DNA from: Bifidobacterium breve
GTDB lineage: Bacteria > Actinomycetota > Thermoleophilia > Solirubrobacterales > Solirubrobacteraceae
Assembly (NCBI GenBank): GCA_945881845.1
Contig: CAMCVN010000006.1
Location: 21,706-85,705, forward strand
DNA length: 64,000 nucleotides
Reading direction: 5' to 3'
The notes beneath the pieces were generated by a model, which worked only from the letters and a program-made list of their open reading frames with translations, made no database searches and was not told where the DNA came from. The first letter of the stretch is position 1; every line of letters starts with the position of its first letter. This document shows, piece after piece, positions 50,967-58,908 of this stretch. A program made the position numbers and the translations under genes.

Positions 50967-52069
50967 TGCTGACGCTCCACAATCGCGACCGTCTGAAACT
51001 GACCAGCGAACCCGGTCGTCAGATGTGCCAGCGCGCGATCCAGATCGCTCACTTGATTCGCAGCCGTGCCACGGATCTGGCGCACGGCGGCAAGCACCTT
51101 CGCCATCGGGCCTCCGAATGGAGCCTCGCCGCGAACCGAGCCACCGTCCGGGTTAACCGGCAGCAAGCCGCCAAACGCCGTTGCGCCCGAGAGCGCTAGA
51201 TCATTGGCAGCAGCAGCGGCGCAAAGACCGAGCGGTCCGTAAGCGAGGATCTCAGCATCCGGCGTGTAGTCGTGCAGGTGCCAGGAGCCAATTTCGTCGG
51301 TCGGCGACTGGATTCCCGCGCGCTGATAGGCGTCTTCGGCCGCACGCTGCAGGTGCGGTAGAGCAGACAGGTCGCGCTCGGCGATACGCCCGGAGTCGCT
51401 GCACCAACCGACGCCCGCGAGCGTGACAGCGGGAGTGTCGCGGCCGGCGCGCTCCAGCAGGATCGAGAAAGTCCCATCAATCTCTGGCGGAACCTCGAGC
51501 TTGCGCAACGGCGAGGCGACGACTGCGGAAGCCAGAACGGCCTGCTCATCGACGTCGCCGTGGTTGCGGGCGGCAACTCGAGCTGCCGCCAAGTCGCCAT
51601 CGGTGGCATTGAGGCGGCGCTGTTGTGCCTGAAACGCTGCCGCGGCAGCGGCGCTGAGTCCCCCGTCACGCTCAAAGAACGGATCGGCCGAGAGTCGCTC
51701 CGCGGCCTGCACGCTCCCCACGGTCTCCGAGCTCTTGCCCCACGAACTGACCAGCAGTCGCTGATGCGTGCCCGACAGAATCTGCATGAAACCAAGCGCA
51801 AGCGCGTGGCCTGGAGAGCTGGCTACGTTGATTTCGTCGTTCAGATACGCGCCGGCCGGCCCCGAAGTCAACATCGAGGTAATCGCCCGCCCGTCGGTCT
51901 GATCGGATGCTGCAAGAACCACGCCGTCGAGGTCGCTGCGGTCGAGGCCGGCTTCGTCGAGGGCCGCCCGGGCGCCGCGAAAGACCAGCGTCTCAAGGCT
52001 GTCTTGACTGTCACTGCTGGCCTCGGCAATCCCGGTGATCACGACCGACCCTGCAAGCTTGCTCGCCAT
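50963..52069 (-). CDS. Degenerate thiolase-fold protein
   Basis: 368 residues, a diverged thiolase-like protein. The expected nucleophile loop reads INVASSPGHALALGFMQILS, with serine where cysteine should be, and the GHP region reads GGSVRGEAPFGGPMAKV with no histidine. Otherwise the fold can be followed (VVITGIAEASSDS start, LPVNPDGGSV, QTVAIVERQ end). Its probable partner is the thiolase-fold protein encoded next (overlap at 50963-50966), giving a DUF35 plus two thiolase-type-subunit complex. It may be a structural or substrate-gating subunit. Confidence 0.75.
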   Translation of the reverse strand: MASKLAGSVVITGIAEASSDSQDSLETLVFRGARAALDEAGLDRSDLDGVVLAASDQTDGRAITSMLTSGPAGAYLNDEINVASSPGHALALGFMQILSGTHQRLLVSSWGKSSETVGSVQAAERLSADPFFERDGGLSAAAAAAFQAQQRRLNATDGDLAAARVAARNHGDVDEQAVLASAVVASPLRKLEVPPEIDGTFSILLERAGRDTPAVTLAGVGWCSDSGRIAERDLSALPHLQRAAEDAYQRAGIQSPTDEIGSWHLHDYTPDAEILAYGPLGLCAAAAANDLALSGATAFGGLLPVNPDGGSVRGEAPFGGPMAKVLAAVRQIRGTAANQVSDLDRALAHLTTGFAGQFQTVAIVERQQ

Positions 52070-53082
52070 CAGCTCTCCCGCCTAGACGCACGGCGGACCG
52101 ACTGGCCTATCTGCCCGAGCGGGCGCCAGTGCTCGTCATCGGGGAACAGATCACGCGCGGCGATCTGCGGATCAACGGCTGCCTCGTCAACATCATTGAC
52201 GCGTGTAACCGCAAGATCGTGCTGATCGGCCAGCTCTAGAACCTCTGCGAGCGTCAGCGCGGCGATCGATTCGGTCACGCGCGTTCTTACCTCGTCGCCG
52301 CGCATGCGGCGGTATCCATGGTCGGTCATCCTCTGATCCTCGGCCCAGTCACTCCAGCCGAGAGCGGCGAACATCCTCGTCCACATCGCGTCCTCCAATA
52401 CGGCAATTACGACGCGGCGACGATCAGCGGTTTCGAAGACTCCGTAGGCACCCTCGGATCCTTCGCGAGGCAGCTTTGCGGATGCCCAGATTGTCGCTGC
52501 GTCCAGCAGGGCGATCTCAAGGTGGCGACCCTTGCCGGTCGTGGCGCGCTCCATCAGTGCAGCTACGACCGCCAGCGCGCAGTTGGTTCCGGAGGCGAGA
52601 TCGACCCAGGGAACGCGGATCAGGCCTTCGCTATCAGGCAACCCGTCTGGGAGACCAGCGGCCAACGCGAGGAAGTTGAGGTCATGGCCGGCTCGCTCTA
52701 CGAGCGGTCCGGTCGGGCCGAAGCCAGAGAGGGAGCAGTAGACGAGCCCAGGGTTGATCGCTGAAAGCGTCTCCCAGTCAGCGGCAAGCCTCTTGACAAC
52801 GCCGGGGCGCATTCCCTCGAAGAAGACGTCGGCGTCCGCAACCATCTCGTGCAGCTGCTCACGGCCGGCGTCGGACTTGAGGTCAATCGTGACGATCTCC
52901 TTGTCGGAGTTCATTCGCTCGAACAGCGGCGGGTCGACTATCAGCGAGTGATCACCGGACGGCGGTTCAACTTTTACGACGCTGGCGCCGAGAGTCCTCA
53001 GCAACAGCGTGCCGAACGGGCCCGGCAGCTGCTGGGAGAGATCGATCACCTTCACGCCGGCAAGCGGCGTCCAGTCGCTCAC
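52069..53082 (-). CDS. CaiB/BaiF family III CoA-transferase or alpha-methylacyl-CoA racemase
   Basis: 337 residues. N-terminal VKVIDLSQQLPGPFGTLLLR and ASVVKVEPPSGD are typical CoA-transferase family III segments. RAGHDLNFLALAAGLPD and VPWVDLASGTNCALAVV match the His and Asp region of alpha-methylacyl-CoA racemases, and the length is close to theirs (Frc/CaiB enzymes are usually about 400). Racemisation of a 2-methyl-branched acyl-CoA is therefore the favoured function, with CoA transfer second. GTG start at 53082 overlapping the cyclase stop (GTGA) and a TGATG junction with the next gene. Confidence 0.85.
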   Translation of the reverse strand: MSDWTPLAGVKVIDLSQQLPGPFGTLLLRTLGASVVKVEPPSGDHSLIVDPPLFERMNSDKEIVTIDLKSDAGREQLHEMVADADVFFEGMRPGVVKRLAADWETLSAINPGLVYCSLSGFGPTGPLVERAGHDLNFLALAAGLPDGLPDSEGLIRVPWVDLASGTNCALAVVAALMERATTGKGRHLEIALLDAATIWASAKLPREGSEGAYGVFETADRRRVVIAVLEDAMWTRMFAALGWSDWAEDQRMTDHGYRRMRGDEVRTRVTESIAALTLAEVLELADQHDLAVTRVNDVDEAAVDPQIAARDLFPDDEHWRPLGQIGQSVRRASRRES

Positions 53083-53936
53083 AGCACAGCCACCGGAGTC
53101 AAGGGTGAGGCGGTTGAGCCCTCCAGCGTCAGCGGCAATGCGACGAACAGGAACGGCCCGGGCGCTATCCCAGCGAGCTGGTCGAGGACGACGCCTTCGA
53201 TCAGCGGAACCCCTCTGTCGCAGATCAGAAACTGATGAATAGGGAAGACGCCTTCGTCGACCGATGGCAGCGGTTCGACAGCGAAGTTGTCAGAGCCGAT
53301 AGCCGCAACGCCCGAGTCAGCCAGCCAGTGCGCTGCCGAGAGGTCGATGCCGGGTTCGCCGTCGAAATATGTCGCTGCGGAGTCGCCTGTGCGGCCGAGC
53401 CAGCCGGTGCGGATCAGAACGATGTCGCCGCGGCCGATCACGATCCCGCGAGCCGCAGCTTCGCGTTGGAGATCCTCGGCGCTGATCGAATCGCCAGCGA
53501 CCAGCTCTCGGTCGCCGGCCATGTCAAGCAGCACGCCGCGGCCGATGATCGGGCCAAGCTTGTCGGCACCGCAGCGTTGAGCGCCGGTCGTGCTGCGGAT
53601 CGTGTCCTGCGAATGGCCGCCGTAGAGGTGGTCGTCATGCCAAACGTGCGCCAGCGAGTCAACGTGGGTACCAACGTGCGTCGGCAGCAGAACGGTGTCC
53701 TCGGCAAACTGAAAGCCCCCCGGCTTGCCGGCGCCTGAGGCGTAGTCGCCGCCGTCGCGATTCATGAACCGGGAGACGCCCGCGCGGTGGCCCGGGACCG
53801 GCGTCGAGGGGCCAATCTTCATTCCAAGATCGACCACCTGCCCGGTCGTAACCAGCCCCGCTGCGCCGCGAATATCGTCAGCTCCGATATGAGCCAAAGC
53901 CCCACGCTCGTTCTCTGAGTCTGGCGTCTTGCTCAT
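53079..53936 (-). CDS. Cyclase family protein (kynurenine formamidase-like hydrolase) 1
   Basis: 285 residues. The metal-binding motif is THVGTHVDSLAHVWHD (HxGTHxDxxxH), with QVVDLGMKIGPSTPVPGH at the start of the fold and LIRTGWLGRTGD later. The family includes kynurenine formamidase and isatin hydrolase, manganese or zinc enzymes that hydrolyse amides, lactones or cyclic substrates. It follows the paralogous cyclase with a one-base TAATG junction. The two share only the fold and motifs by eye, so they may act on different substrates or form a heteromer. Confidence 0.85.
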   Translation of the reverse strand: MSKTPDSENERGALAHIGADDIRGAAGLVTTGQVVDLGMKIGPSTPVPGHRAGVSRFMNRDGGDYASGAGKPGGFQFAEDTVLLPTHVGTHVDSLAHVWHDDHLYGGHSQDTIRSTTGAQRCGADKLGPIIGRGVLLDMAGDRELVAGDSISAEDLQREAAARGIVIGRGDIVLIRTGWLGRTGDSAATYFDGEPGIDLSAAHWLADSGVAAIGSDNFAVEPLPSVDEGVFPIHQFLICDRGVPLIEGVVLDQLAGIAPGPFLFVALPLTLEGSTASPLTPVAVL

Positions 53937-54670
53937 TAGGCTGCTGCCAATAGTGCCAGAGGCACGACGGGTGACGCATCGGCGCCGGGAATCGTGAAGA
54001 CCGGCATCACGAAGAGGAACTCACGGCCTAGAACCTGAGCCAGCCCCGTCCCAAGATTCTCAACAATCAGCACGTCCTGGCTGAGCAGCGTTGAATGGAC
54101 CGGATAGGTGAAGGCTCCCTCGCGGAGCTTCGCCGGGCAGTCGGGCGTAATCAGGTCGGCCCCGAGTAGTCCGATCTTGCGCTCGGCGAGGTACTCGGAA
54201 GCACCGAGCGAGAGATACGGGTGGTCGTAGTAGCCCTCTTCGGTGTACCTCTCGGCATAGCCGAAATAGAGCAGTACCGCGTCACCCTCGCGAATGCCCG
54301 GGTCGGCTGCTGCCAGTTCATCAGCACTCACCTCGTGAGGACCCTCGCAGCGAAGATCTATCGCAACCCCGCGACAGACAAACCGCTCCATCTCGTACTG
54401 GTCGATGCTCTTCCCGTCGGGGTAGAAGTGGCGCGCAGCGTCAACATGCGTGCCCGCATGCGTGACCATGCTGAGGTAGGTGGCCGAGATCTTTGCTCCG
54501 GGCACTCCGTGCTCGATTGCCACCTCCTCCATCACTACTTCGGCACGCTCGCTACCCCGCCAACCGGCCATATCGTCAGAGATCGGCTGCGAGAGGTCGA
54601 CGACTTGAAGGCCGACCCCTCCAACCTCCGCCAGAGACCAAGGAAGCTGCCGATTTTCACCCTCGCCCAC
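53936..54670 (-). CDS. Cyclase family protein (kynurenine formamidase-like hydrolase) 2
   Basis: 244 residues from GTG 54670. The motif MVTHAGTHVDAARHFYPDGK carries the full metal-ligand set, preceded by LQVVDLSQPISDDMAGW. It is more compact than its neighbour and closer to kynurenine formamidase in size. The upstream 68 residues of the open frame are antisense to the SDR gene and are rejected. The first in-frame start after the SDR stop (54675) is this GTG. Ring opening or ester hydrolysis of an intermediate is likely. Confidence 0.85.
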   Translation of the reverse strand: MGEGENRQLPWSLAEVGGVGLQVVDLSQPISDDMAGWRGSERAEVVMEEVAIEHGVPGAKISATYLSMVTHAGTHVDAARHFYPDGKSIDQYEMERFVCRGVAIDLRCEGPHEVSADELAAADPGIREGDAVLLYFGYAERYTEEGYYDHPYLSLGASEYLAERKIGLLGADLITPDCPAKLREGAFTYPVHSTLLSQDVLIVENLGTGLAQVLGREFLFVMPVFTIPGADASPVVPLALLAAA

Positions 54671-54674
54671 GGTG

Positions 54675-55448
54675 CTAGACGCTCCGGCCACCGTCGACCG
54701 GCAGGGCCAAGCCCGTGATGAAAGTGGAGTCATCAGACGCGAGGAAGAGAGCCATCGCAGCGACCTCCTCAGCTGTCGCGAGGCGCCCCATCGGCGTCGC
54801 GTTTGGCGTGATGTGATCACCGACACCGAACTGCGCCAACATCGGCGTCGCGGCAGCGACCGGGCAGACGGCATTCACTCGGATCTGACTTGGCGCCAGT
54901 TCGATCGCCAAGGCCTTGGCGAAGTGCACAGCAGCACCCTTCGCAACTGTGTACGGGCCCAACTCAGGACGTGGTCGGAGCCCTGCCATCGACGCTGTGA
55001 TGATGAAACTGCCGCCGCCCTGGCTCTTCATGACCGGCACGACGGCGCGCGCGGCGATGAAGATCGCTTTCAGGTTGACCGACATGTTGAGGTCCCACTC
55101 TTCGTCGGTGACCTCTTCAATCGGCTTCGCGACGAAGGGCACTCCTGCGTTGTTGAAGTAGACGTCTACGGCGCCGAACCGATCAACTGCTGCCTTGACG
55201 GAATCGTTGACTTGGTCTTGGTTTGCAACGTCGCAAACGAGCGTCAGGAGATTGTCGTCTCCGTACACCTCGCGCAGCTTGGCGAGCCCCTCGTCATTGA
55301 TGTCGAGACCAACGACGTTGCCGCCCTCGGCGAGGAACCGTTCGACAGAGGCGTATCCCATCCCCGAGCCTGCGCCGGTAATGATCGTCGTCTTGCCTGT
55401 CATCCGAGGCCCCACGGTCGAGACCTTCGCTTCTGGTGTATTGCTCAT
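54675..55448 (-). CDS. Short-chain dehydrogenase/reductase (SDR)
   Basis: 257 residues from ATG 55448, which overlaps the ALDH stop as ATGA; the frame extends to 55469. Cofactor motif TIITGAGSGMGYASVERFLA, LDINDEGLAKL with an acidic residue (NAD preferred), NNAGVPFVAK, ITASMAGLRPRPELG with the catalytic serine and GPYTVAKGAAVHF with YxxxK. It is the second gene of the long catabolic operon, after an aldehyde dehydrogenase and before two cyclase-family hydrolases. Oxidation of a secondary hydroxyl group or reduction of a keto intermediate. Confidence 0.88.
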   Translation of the reverse strand: MSNTPEAKVSTVGPRMTGKTTIITGAGSGMGYASVERFLAEGGNVVGLDINDEGLAKLREVYGDDNLLTLVCDVANQDQVNDSVKAAVDRFGAVDVYFNNAGVPFVAKPIEEVTDEEWDLNMSVNLKAIFIAARAVVPVMKSQGGGSFIITASMAGLRPRPELGPYTVAKGAAVHFAKALAIELAPSQIRVNAVCPVAAATPMLAQFGVGDHITPNATPMGRLATAEEVAAMALFLASDDSTFITGLALPVDGGRSV

Positions 55449-56896
55449 TCTGTACCCACTTTCACGCATATGTTTTTTATCTGGCTGTATTCGAGATACC
55501 CCGCGATCCCTTTCTCGCGACCGATCCCGCTGTTCTTGAAGCCGCCGAATGGAAGCTCGATTCCTGTGCCTGCTCCGAAGGTATTGACGTAGACCTGGCC
55601 ACAGCGGAGTTCACGCGCAACGCGATGCGCCTTGGCTAGATCTCGCGTCCAAAGCCCCGCAATGAGCCCAAAGCGCGTGCCGTTGGCGAGCTCCAGCGCC
55701 TCCTCCTCAGTCTCGAAGTCCATCACTGCAAGCACCGGCCCGAAGATCTCCTCCTGAGCGAGATCGCTTGACGGGTCAACCTGATCGAAGACGGTCGGCG
55801 AGACAAAGAAGCCTCCGCTCCCGGTCTCTGGCAGTTCACTGCCGCCTGTCAGCAGTCTTGCGCCGTCGCTTGATGCAGCGTCGATCGCTGCAAGGACGCT
55901 GGTCCGCTGCTGCTCGCTGATCAGTGGGCCCATCCCGGGCGAATCAACCGCTGCCCCAAGTTTCGTTGCGCTCATCTCTGCGACCACCGCAGCCACGACG
56001 CCGTCGCGCACAGAGCGTTCGACCAGCAACCTCGTGCCCGCTGAGCAGACCTGGCCGGCACTCCAAACGAGGCTCGCTGCAACTGTCTTAGCCGCGAGTT
56101 CGAGGTCGGCGTCAGCGAAGACGATCTGCGGCGACTTACCGCCGAGTTCCAGCGTCACAGGCGTGAGATTGCGAGTTGCCGCCTCCATCACCAAGCGGCC
56201 CGTCGCTTCGGAGCCGGTGAAGGTGATCCTGTCGACGTCGGCGTGAGCTGTCAACGCGGCACCGGACTCGGTCCCAAGCCCTGTGATGACGTTGACGACG
56301 CCGCGTGGAATCCCTGCCTCACGCAGCGCACGCGCAAGATACAAAGGCCCTAACGGTGCCTGCTCTGCAGACTTGCCGACAACCGTGTTGCCTGCCGCAA
56401 GCGCCGGTGCCATGCTGCGTGCGAGCACTTGAAACGGTGAGTTGTAGGGAACGATGACCGCGCATACTCCCCATGGCTCGCGCTCGGTGTAGTCGAGGAA
56501 TTCGGGGCCCAACGGAACGACGTCTCCGCCGATCTTGTCGGCCAAACCGCCGTAGAACTCGAGGTACCTGGCCGTAGCTTCGACATCCCTCTCGATTGAC
56601 GTCAGCGGTAGCCCTGTGTCGAGGGCGCCGATCAATGCCAACTCAGCTGACCGCTCGCGCACGTGCTGAGCCGCGGCCACCAACAGGCGCCCACGATCGG
56701 CCGGGGTGACCCGCCGCCAGGTTTCAAATGCGTCGCGCGCAGCGGCGACGGCGAGATCAACATCCGCTGCTTTCGCGCGCGGAACGTCAGCAATTCGCTC
56801 CCCAGTGGAGGGGTCGAGCACATCGAAGCGCTCCCCATCAAGGGCTTCGACATCCTCGCCGTTGATCAGCTGGAGCTGAAGTGGTAGGTCGGCCAT
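55445..56896 (-). CDS. NAD(P)-dependent aldehyde dehydrogenase
   Basis: 483 residues, full length for the family. Catalytic cysteine in SAGQVCSAGTRLLV, glutamate in VTLELGGKSPQIVF, NAD-site motifs VIVPYNSPFQVL and TFTGSEATGRLVM, and FGPVLAVMDFETEEEALELAN. It is the promoter-proximal gene of the 46289-56896 operon. ATG 56896 has no Shine-Dalgarno and a TAAGAT nine bases upstream, so the transcript may be leaderless; two palindromes overlap the promoter. Similar to benzaldehyde/betaine-aldehyde-type enzymes, substrate undetermined. Confidence 0.92.
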   Translation of the reverse strand: MADLPLQLQLINGEDVEALDGERFDVLDPSTGERIADVPRAKAADVDLAVAAARDAFETWRRVTPADRGRLLVAAAQHVRERSAELALIGALDTGLPLTSIERDVEATARYLEFYGGLADKIGGDVVPLGPEFLDYTEREPWGVCAVIVPYNSPFQVLARSMAPALAAGNTVVGKSAEQAPLGPLYLARALREAGIPRGVVNVITGLGTESGAALTAHADVDRITFTGSEATGRLVMEAATRNLTPVTLELGGKSPQIVFADADLELAAKTVAASLVWSAGQVCSAGTRLLVERSVRDGVVAAVVAEMSATKLGAAVDSPGMGPLISEQQRTSVLAAIDAASSDGARLLTGGSELPETGSGGFFVSPTVFDQVDPSSDLAQEEIFGPVLAVMDFETEEEALELANGTRFGLIAGLWTRDLAKAHRVARELRCGQVYVNTFGAGTGIELPFGGFKNSGIGREKGIAGYLEYSQIKNICVKVGTE

Positions 56897-56904
56897 CAGC
56901 GGCG

Positions 56905-56949
56905 ATCTTAACGACGCTGTTGGACTAAGTCCAGCCTGACTGGACAGTC
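56905..56949 (-). promoter_or_regulatory. Promoter with two adjacent palindromes controlling the 46289-56896 operon
   Basis: On the minus strand TAAGAT (56910-56905) is 17 bases from TGGACT (56933-56928), a -10/-35 pair that would start transcription within two or three bases of ATG 56896. The -35 is part of TGGACT-A-AGTCCA (56921-56933), a perfect hyphenated palindrome. A second one, GACTG-GA-CAGTC (56938-56949), lies just upstream. Both contain GACT...AGTC, so they look like two sites for one regulator, most likely the XRE-cupin protein encoded directly upstream. The overlap with the -35 suggests repression. Confidence 0.6.
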
Positions 56950-56953
56950 TTTG

Positions 56954-57592
56954 TTAACTATCGACGACACCGCTGCGCCTTTGAGCGCCTGCTTCCGAGC
57001 GATCATGGGCGATGATCCAGAGCACCCGCGCCGGGCTCTTGGAGACGTTGACGGTGCGATGGGCAACGTCGGCGTCGAAGGCGATGTAATCGCCTTTCGA
57101 GAGCGTCTCAGATCGCCTCTCGAACTCAACCACGACTTGTCCGGTTATCACGATCCCATAGTCGCGGCCGGAGTGATTCGCCAGATGCGGGCGGGTGTGG
57201 CCGCCAGGTTCAATGATCAGCTCGGCGACCTCAAGATACGGGTCATCGAGATGCATTAGGTACTCGCGGCGGCACATCGCGTCCTCGATCACGCGGCGAT
57301 CTGCTCGGCGCACTACGGGCGAACCCCCCTCGCCATCATCGAGCTGATCATCGAGCAGTACACCTGGACGAACGACGAGTGCGTCCGCGATCGCCACCAA
57401 CGAGACGAGCGACGGGCTCGCCTCTCCGCGTTCAATTTGGCTCAGCAGGCTCGAACTGATCTGCGCCGTCGCGGCGACCGCCCGTAGCGAAAGTCGGCGC
57501 TCCAGACGGAGAGCCCGGATGCGCCCGCCTAACCCGGCCGTGACCGAGTTCGTCGAACGGCTCCTTCCGGAACTGGCCCGACCCACTTCCAC
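56954..57592 (-). CDS. XRE-family regulator with cupin sensor domain
   Basis: 212 residues. Residues about 20-75 form an XRE helix-turn-helix (IRALRLERRLSLRAVAATAQ, ISSSLLSQIERGEASPSLVS). A cupin domain follows from about 115 (ELIIEPGGHTRPHLANHSGR, GIVITGQVVVEFERRSETLS, KGDYIAFDADVAHRTVN). This PuuR-like architecture usually senses a small metabolite in the cupin. It lies just upstream of the long catabolic operon, whose promoter carries two palindromes, so it is the likely regulator. The start is GTG 57592; AGGAGG lies 17 bases before it, too far, so the exact start is uncertain. Confidence 0.86.
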   Translation of the reverse strand: MEVGRASSGRSRSTNSVTAGLGGRIRALRLERRLSLRAVAATAQISSSLLSQIERGEASPSLVSLVAIADALVVRPGVLLDDQLDDGEGGSPVVRRADRRVIEDAMCRREYLMHLDDPYLEVAELIIEPGGHTRPHLANHSGRDYGIVITGQVVVEFERRSETLSKGDYIAFDADVAHRTVNVSKSPARVLWIIAHDRSEAGAQRRSGVVDS

Positions 57593-57628
57593 TCGTTGCG
57601 CGATCGTGCCCTCCTAATGTTCGAAGCT

Positions 57629-57645
57629 CGATTGATTAACAATCG
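57629..57645. promoter_or_regulatory. Hyphenated palindrome between the XRE-cupin and AI-2E genes
   Basis: CGATTG-ATTAA-CAATCG has perfect 6-bp arms and an AT-rich centre. It lies upstream of the XRE-cupin start and of the divergent AI-2E transporter. It differs from the GACT/AGTC palindromes at 56905-56949, so it is either a different operator or part of a promoter. The remainder of 57593-57746 shows nothing further that I recognise. Confidence 0.4.
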
Positions 57646-57746
57646 TGACCGTACGCGTTGGATCTCGCCGGCACAAGTCGCACCAACGTGCGACCGACGG
57701 CCACAGCGGCAGGGAGAGGCGGCGCAGCGTCGAAAAGAGGCTGACG

Positions 57747-58895
57747 GTGACCACTATCCCCGCACAGCCTGCCCGCGACGGCCAAGTGACGCCTGTCTCT
57801 CAGCGCGCCGGCGATCTGCTTTCGACCCGCGTAGTCCTGCGGATCGCGTTGACGGTGCTGGTCGTAATCGGCACGATCGCGCTGATCTGGGTTCTCTGGC
57901 AGCCGATCACCTGGATCATCGTCGCCGCGTTCGTTGCCGTCGCCCTCGCCGGGCCTGTCAACCTGCTCGCCCGCGTGATGCCGCGTTGGCTGGCGATCAC
58001 GATCGTCTACATAGCCGTGCTGCTGATCCCGATTGGCATCAGCGCTGCTGTCCTGCCTCCGATCGTCGATCAAGGCGTGAACTTCGTCAATGACCTTCCT
58101 GGCTACACCGACGACCTCCAAAACGAAGTTCAGAAGAACCCCGACTTGGCAAGGCTGAATCAGGACTTTGGACTGACGAACGAGCTCAACCGAATTGCCC
58201 AGGACGCGCCGACGAAGATCGGCGAGGCGGCAACGATCATCCGCGACTTCGGCAGCGGCCTCGTCAGTTCGCTCTTTGCCGGGTTGACGATCTACATCCT
58301 TTCGATCTTTATGGTCGCGCGAGGGAGAGCCTGGCTCGACGGGCTGCTCAGCCTTCGCTCAGGGCGTGAATCGAAGGCCGCCAGCGTGGCGCTGGACCGG
58401 ATCGCGAACGCGGTCGGCAACTACATCGCAGGCGCCGCCGTTCAAGCCACGATCGCCGGGGTTTGCGCCTTCGTCGTTCTGACGATCCTCGGCGTCCCAT
58501 TTGCCGGTGCGCTCGCAGTGCTCTACGCGCTCTTCGATCTGATTCCGCTGGTCGGAGCGTTCATCGCCGGGGCGATCATCCTGCTCGTCACGCTATTCAC
58601 CGACTTCCCGACCGCCTCGATCATCTGGTTCGTTTACGCGAGCGCCTACCAGAGCTTTGAGAACTACGTTGTTCAGCCGCAGATCCACAAGCGCGCCGTT
58701 GCACTCGAGCCGTTCGTGGTGATCGTCTCTGTCCTCTTTGGAGCGACGCTGTTCGGCGTCGTTGGCGCACTGCTGGCGATTCCGATCGCTGCGGCAATCC
58801 AGATCGGTGCACAGGAATGGTGGCGTTACCGGCTCGATCAGCAGGACGCGCAGCCGCAGCCCGCAGCGGTAGCTGCAACCGCCGCCGATTCGTGA
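57747..58895 (+). CDS. AI-2E family transporter (membrane protein)
   Basis: 382 residues from GTG 57747, preceded by GAGG with 8-base spacing; the frame opens at 57645. About eight hydrophobic segments: two near the N-terminus (VVLRIALTVLVVIGTIALIW, WIIVAAFVAVALAGPVNLLA), one around 90, a long amphipathic region, and a C-terminal cluster containing DLIPLVGAFIAGAIILLV and PQIHKRAVALEPFVVIV, the family's conserved region. Members of this UPF0118 family include the TqsA exporter and Na+/H+ antiporters; the name is historical. It probably exports a small molecule or ions and is unrelated to the catabolic operons. Confidence 0.88.
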   Translation: MTTIPAQPARDGQVTPVSQRAGDLLSTRVVLRIALTVLVVIGTIALIWVLWQPITWIIVAAFVAVALAGPVNLLARVMPRWLAITIVYIAVLLIPIGISAAVLPPIVDQGVNFVNDLPGYTDDLQNEVQKNPDLARLNQDFGLTNELNRIAQDAPTKIGEAATIIRDFGSGLVSSLFAGLTIYILSIFMVARGRAWLDGLLSLRSGRESKAASVALDRIANAVGNYIAGAAVQATIAGVCAFVVLTILGVPFAGALAVLYALFDLIPLVGAFIAGAIILLVTLFTDFPTASIIWFVYASAYQSFENYVVQPQIHKRAVALEPFVVIVSVLFGATLFGVVGALLAIPIAAAIQIGAQEWWRYRLDQQDAQPQPAAVAATAADS

Positions 58896-58908
58896 AACGA
58901 TCCGCGCA

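Noticed and set aside
54671..54874. N-terminal extension of cyclase 2 (68 codons)
   Set aside because: Antisense-like Arg/Ser-rich run inside the SDR gene; the GTG at 54670 after the SDR stop is the sensible start.
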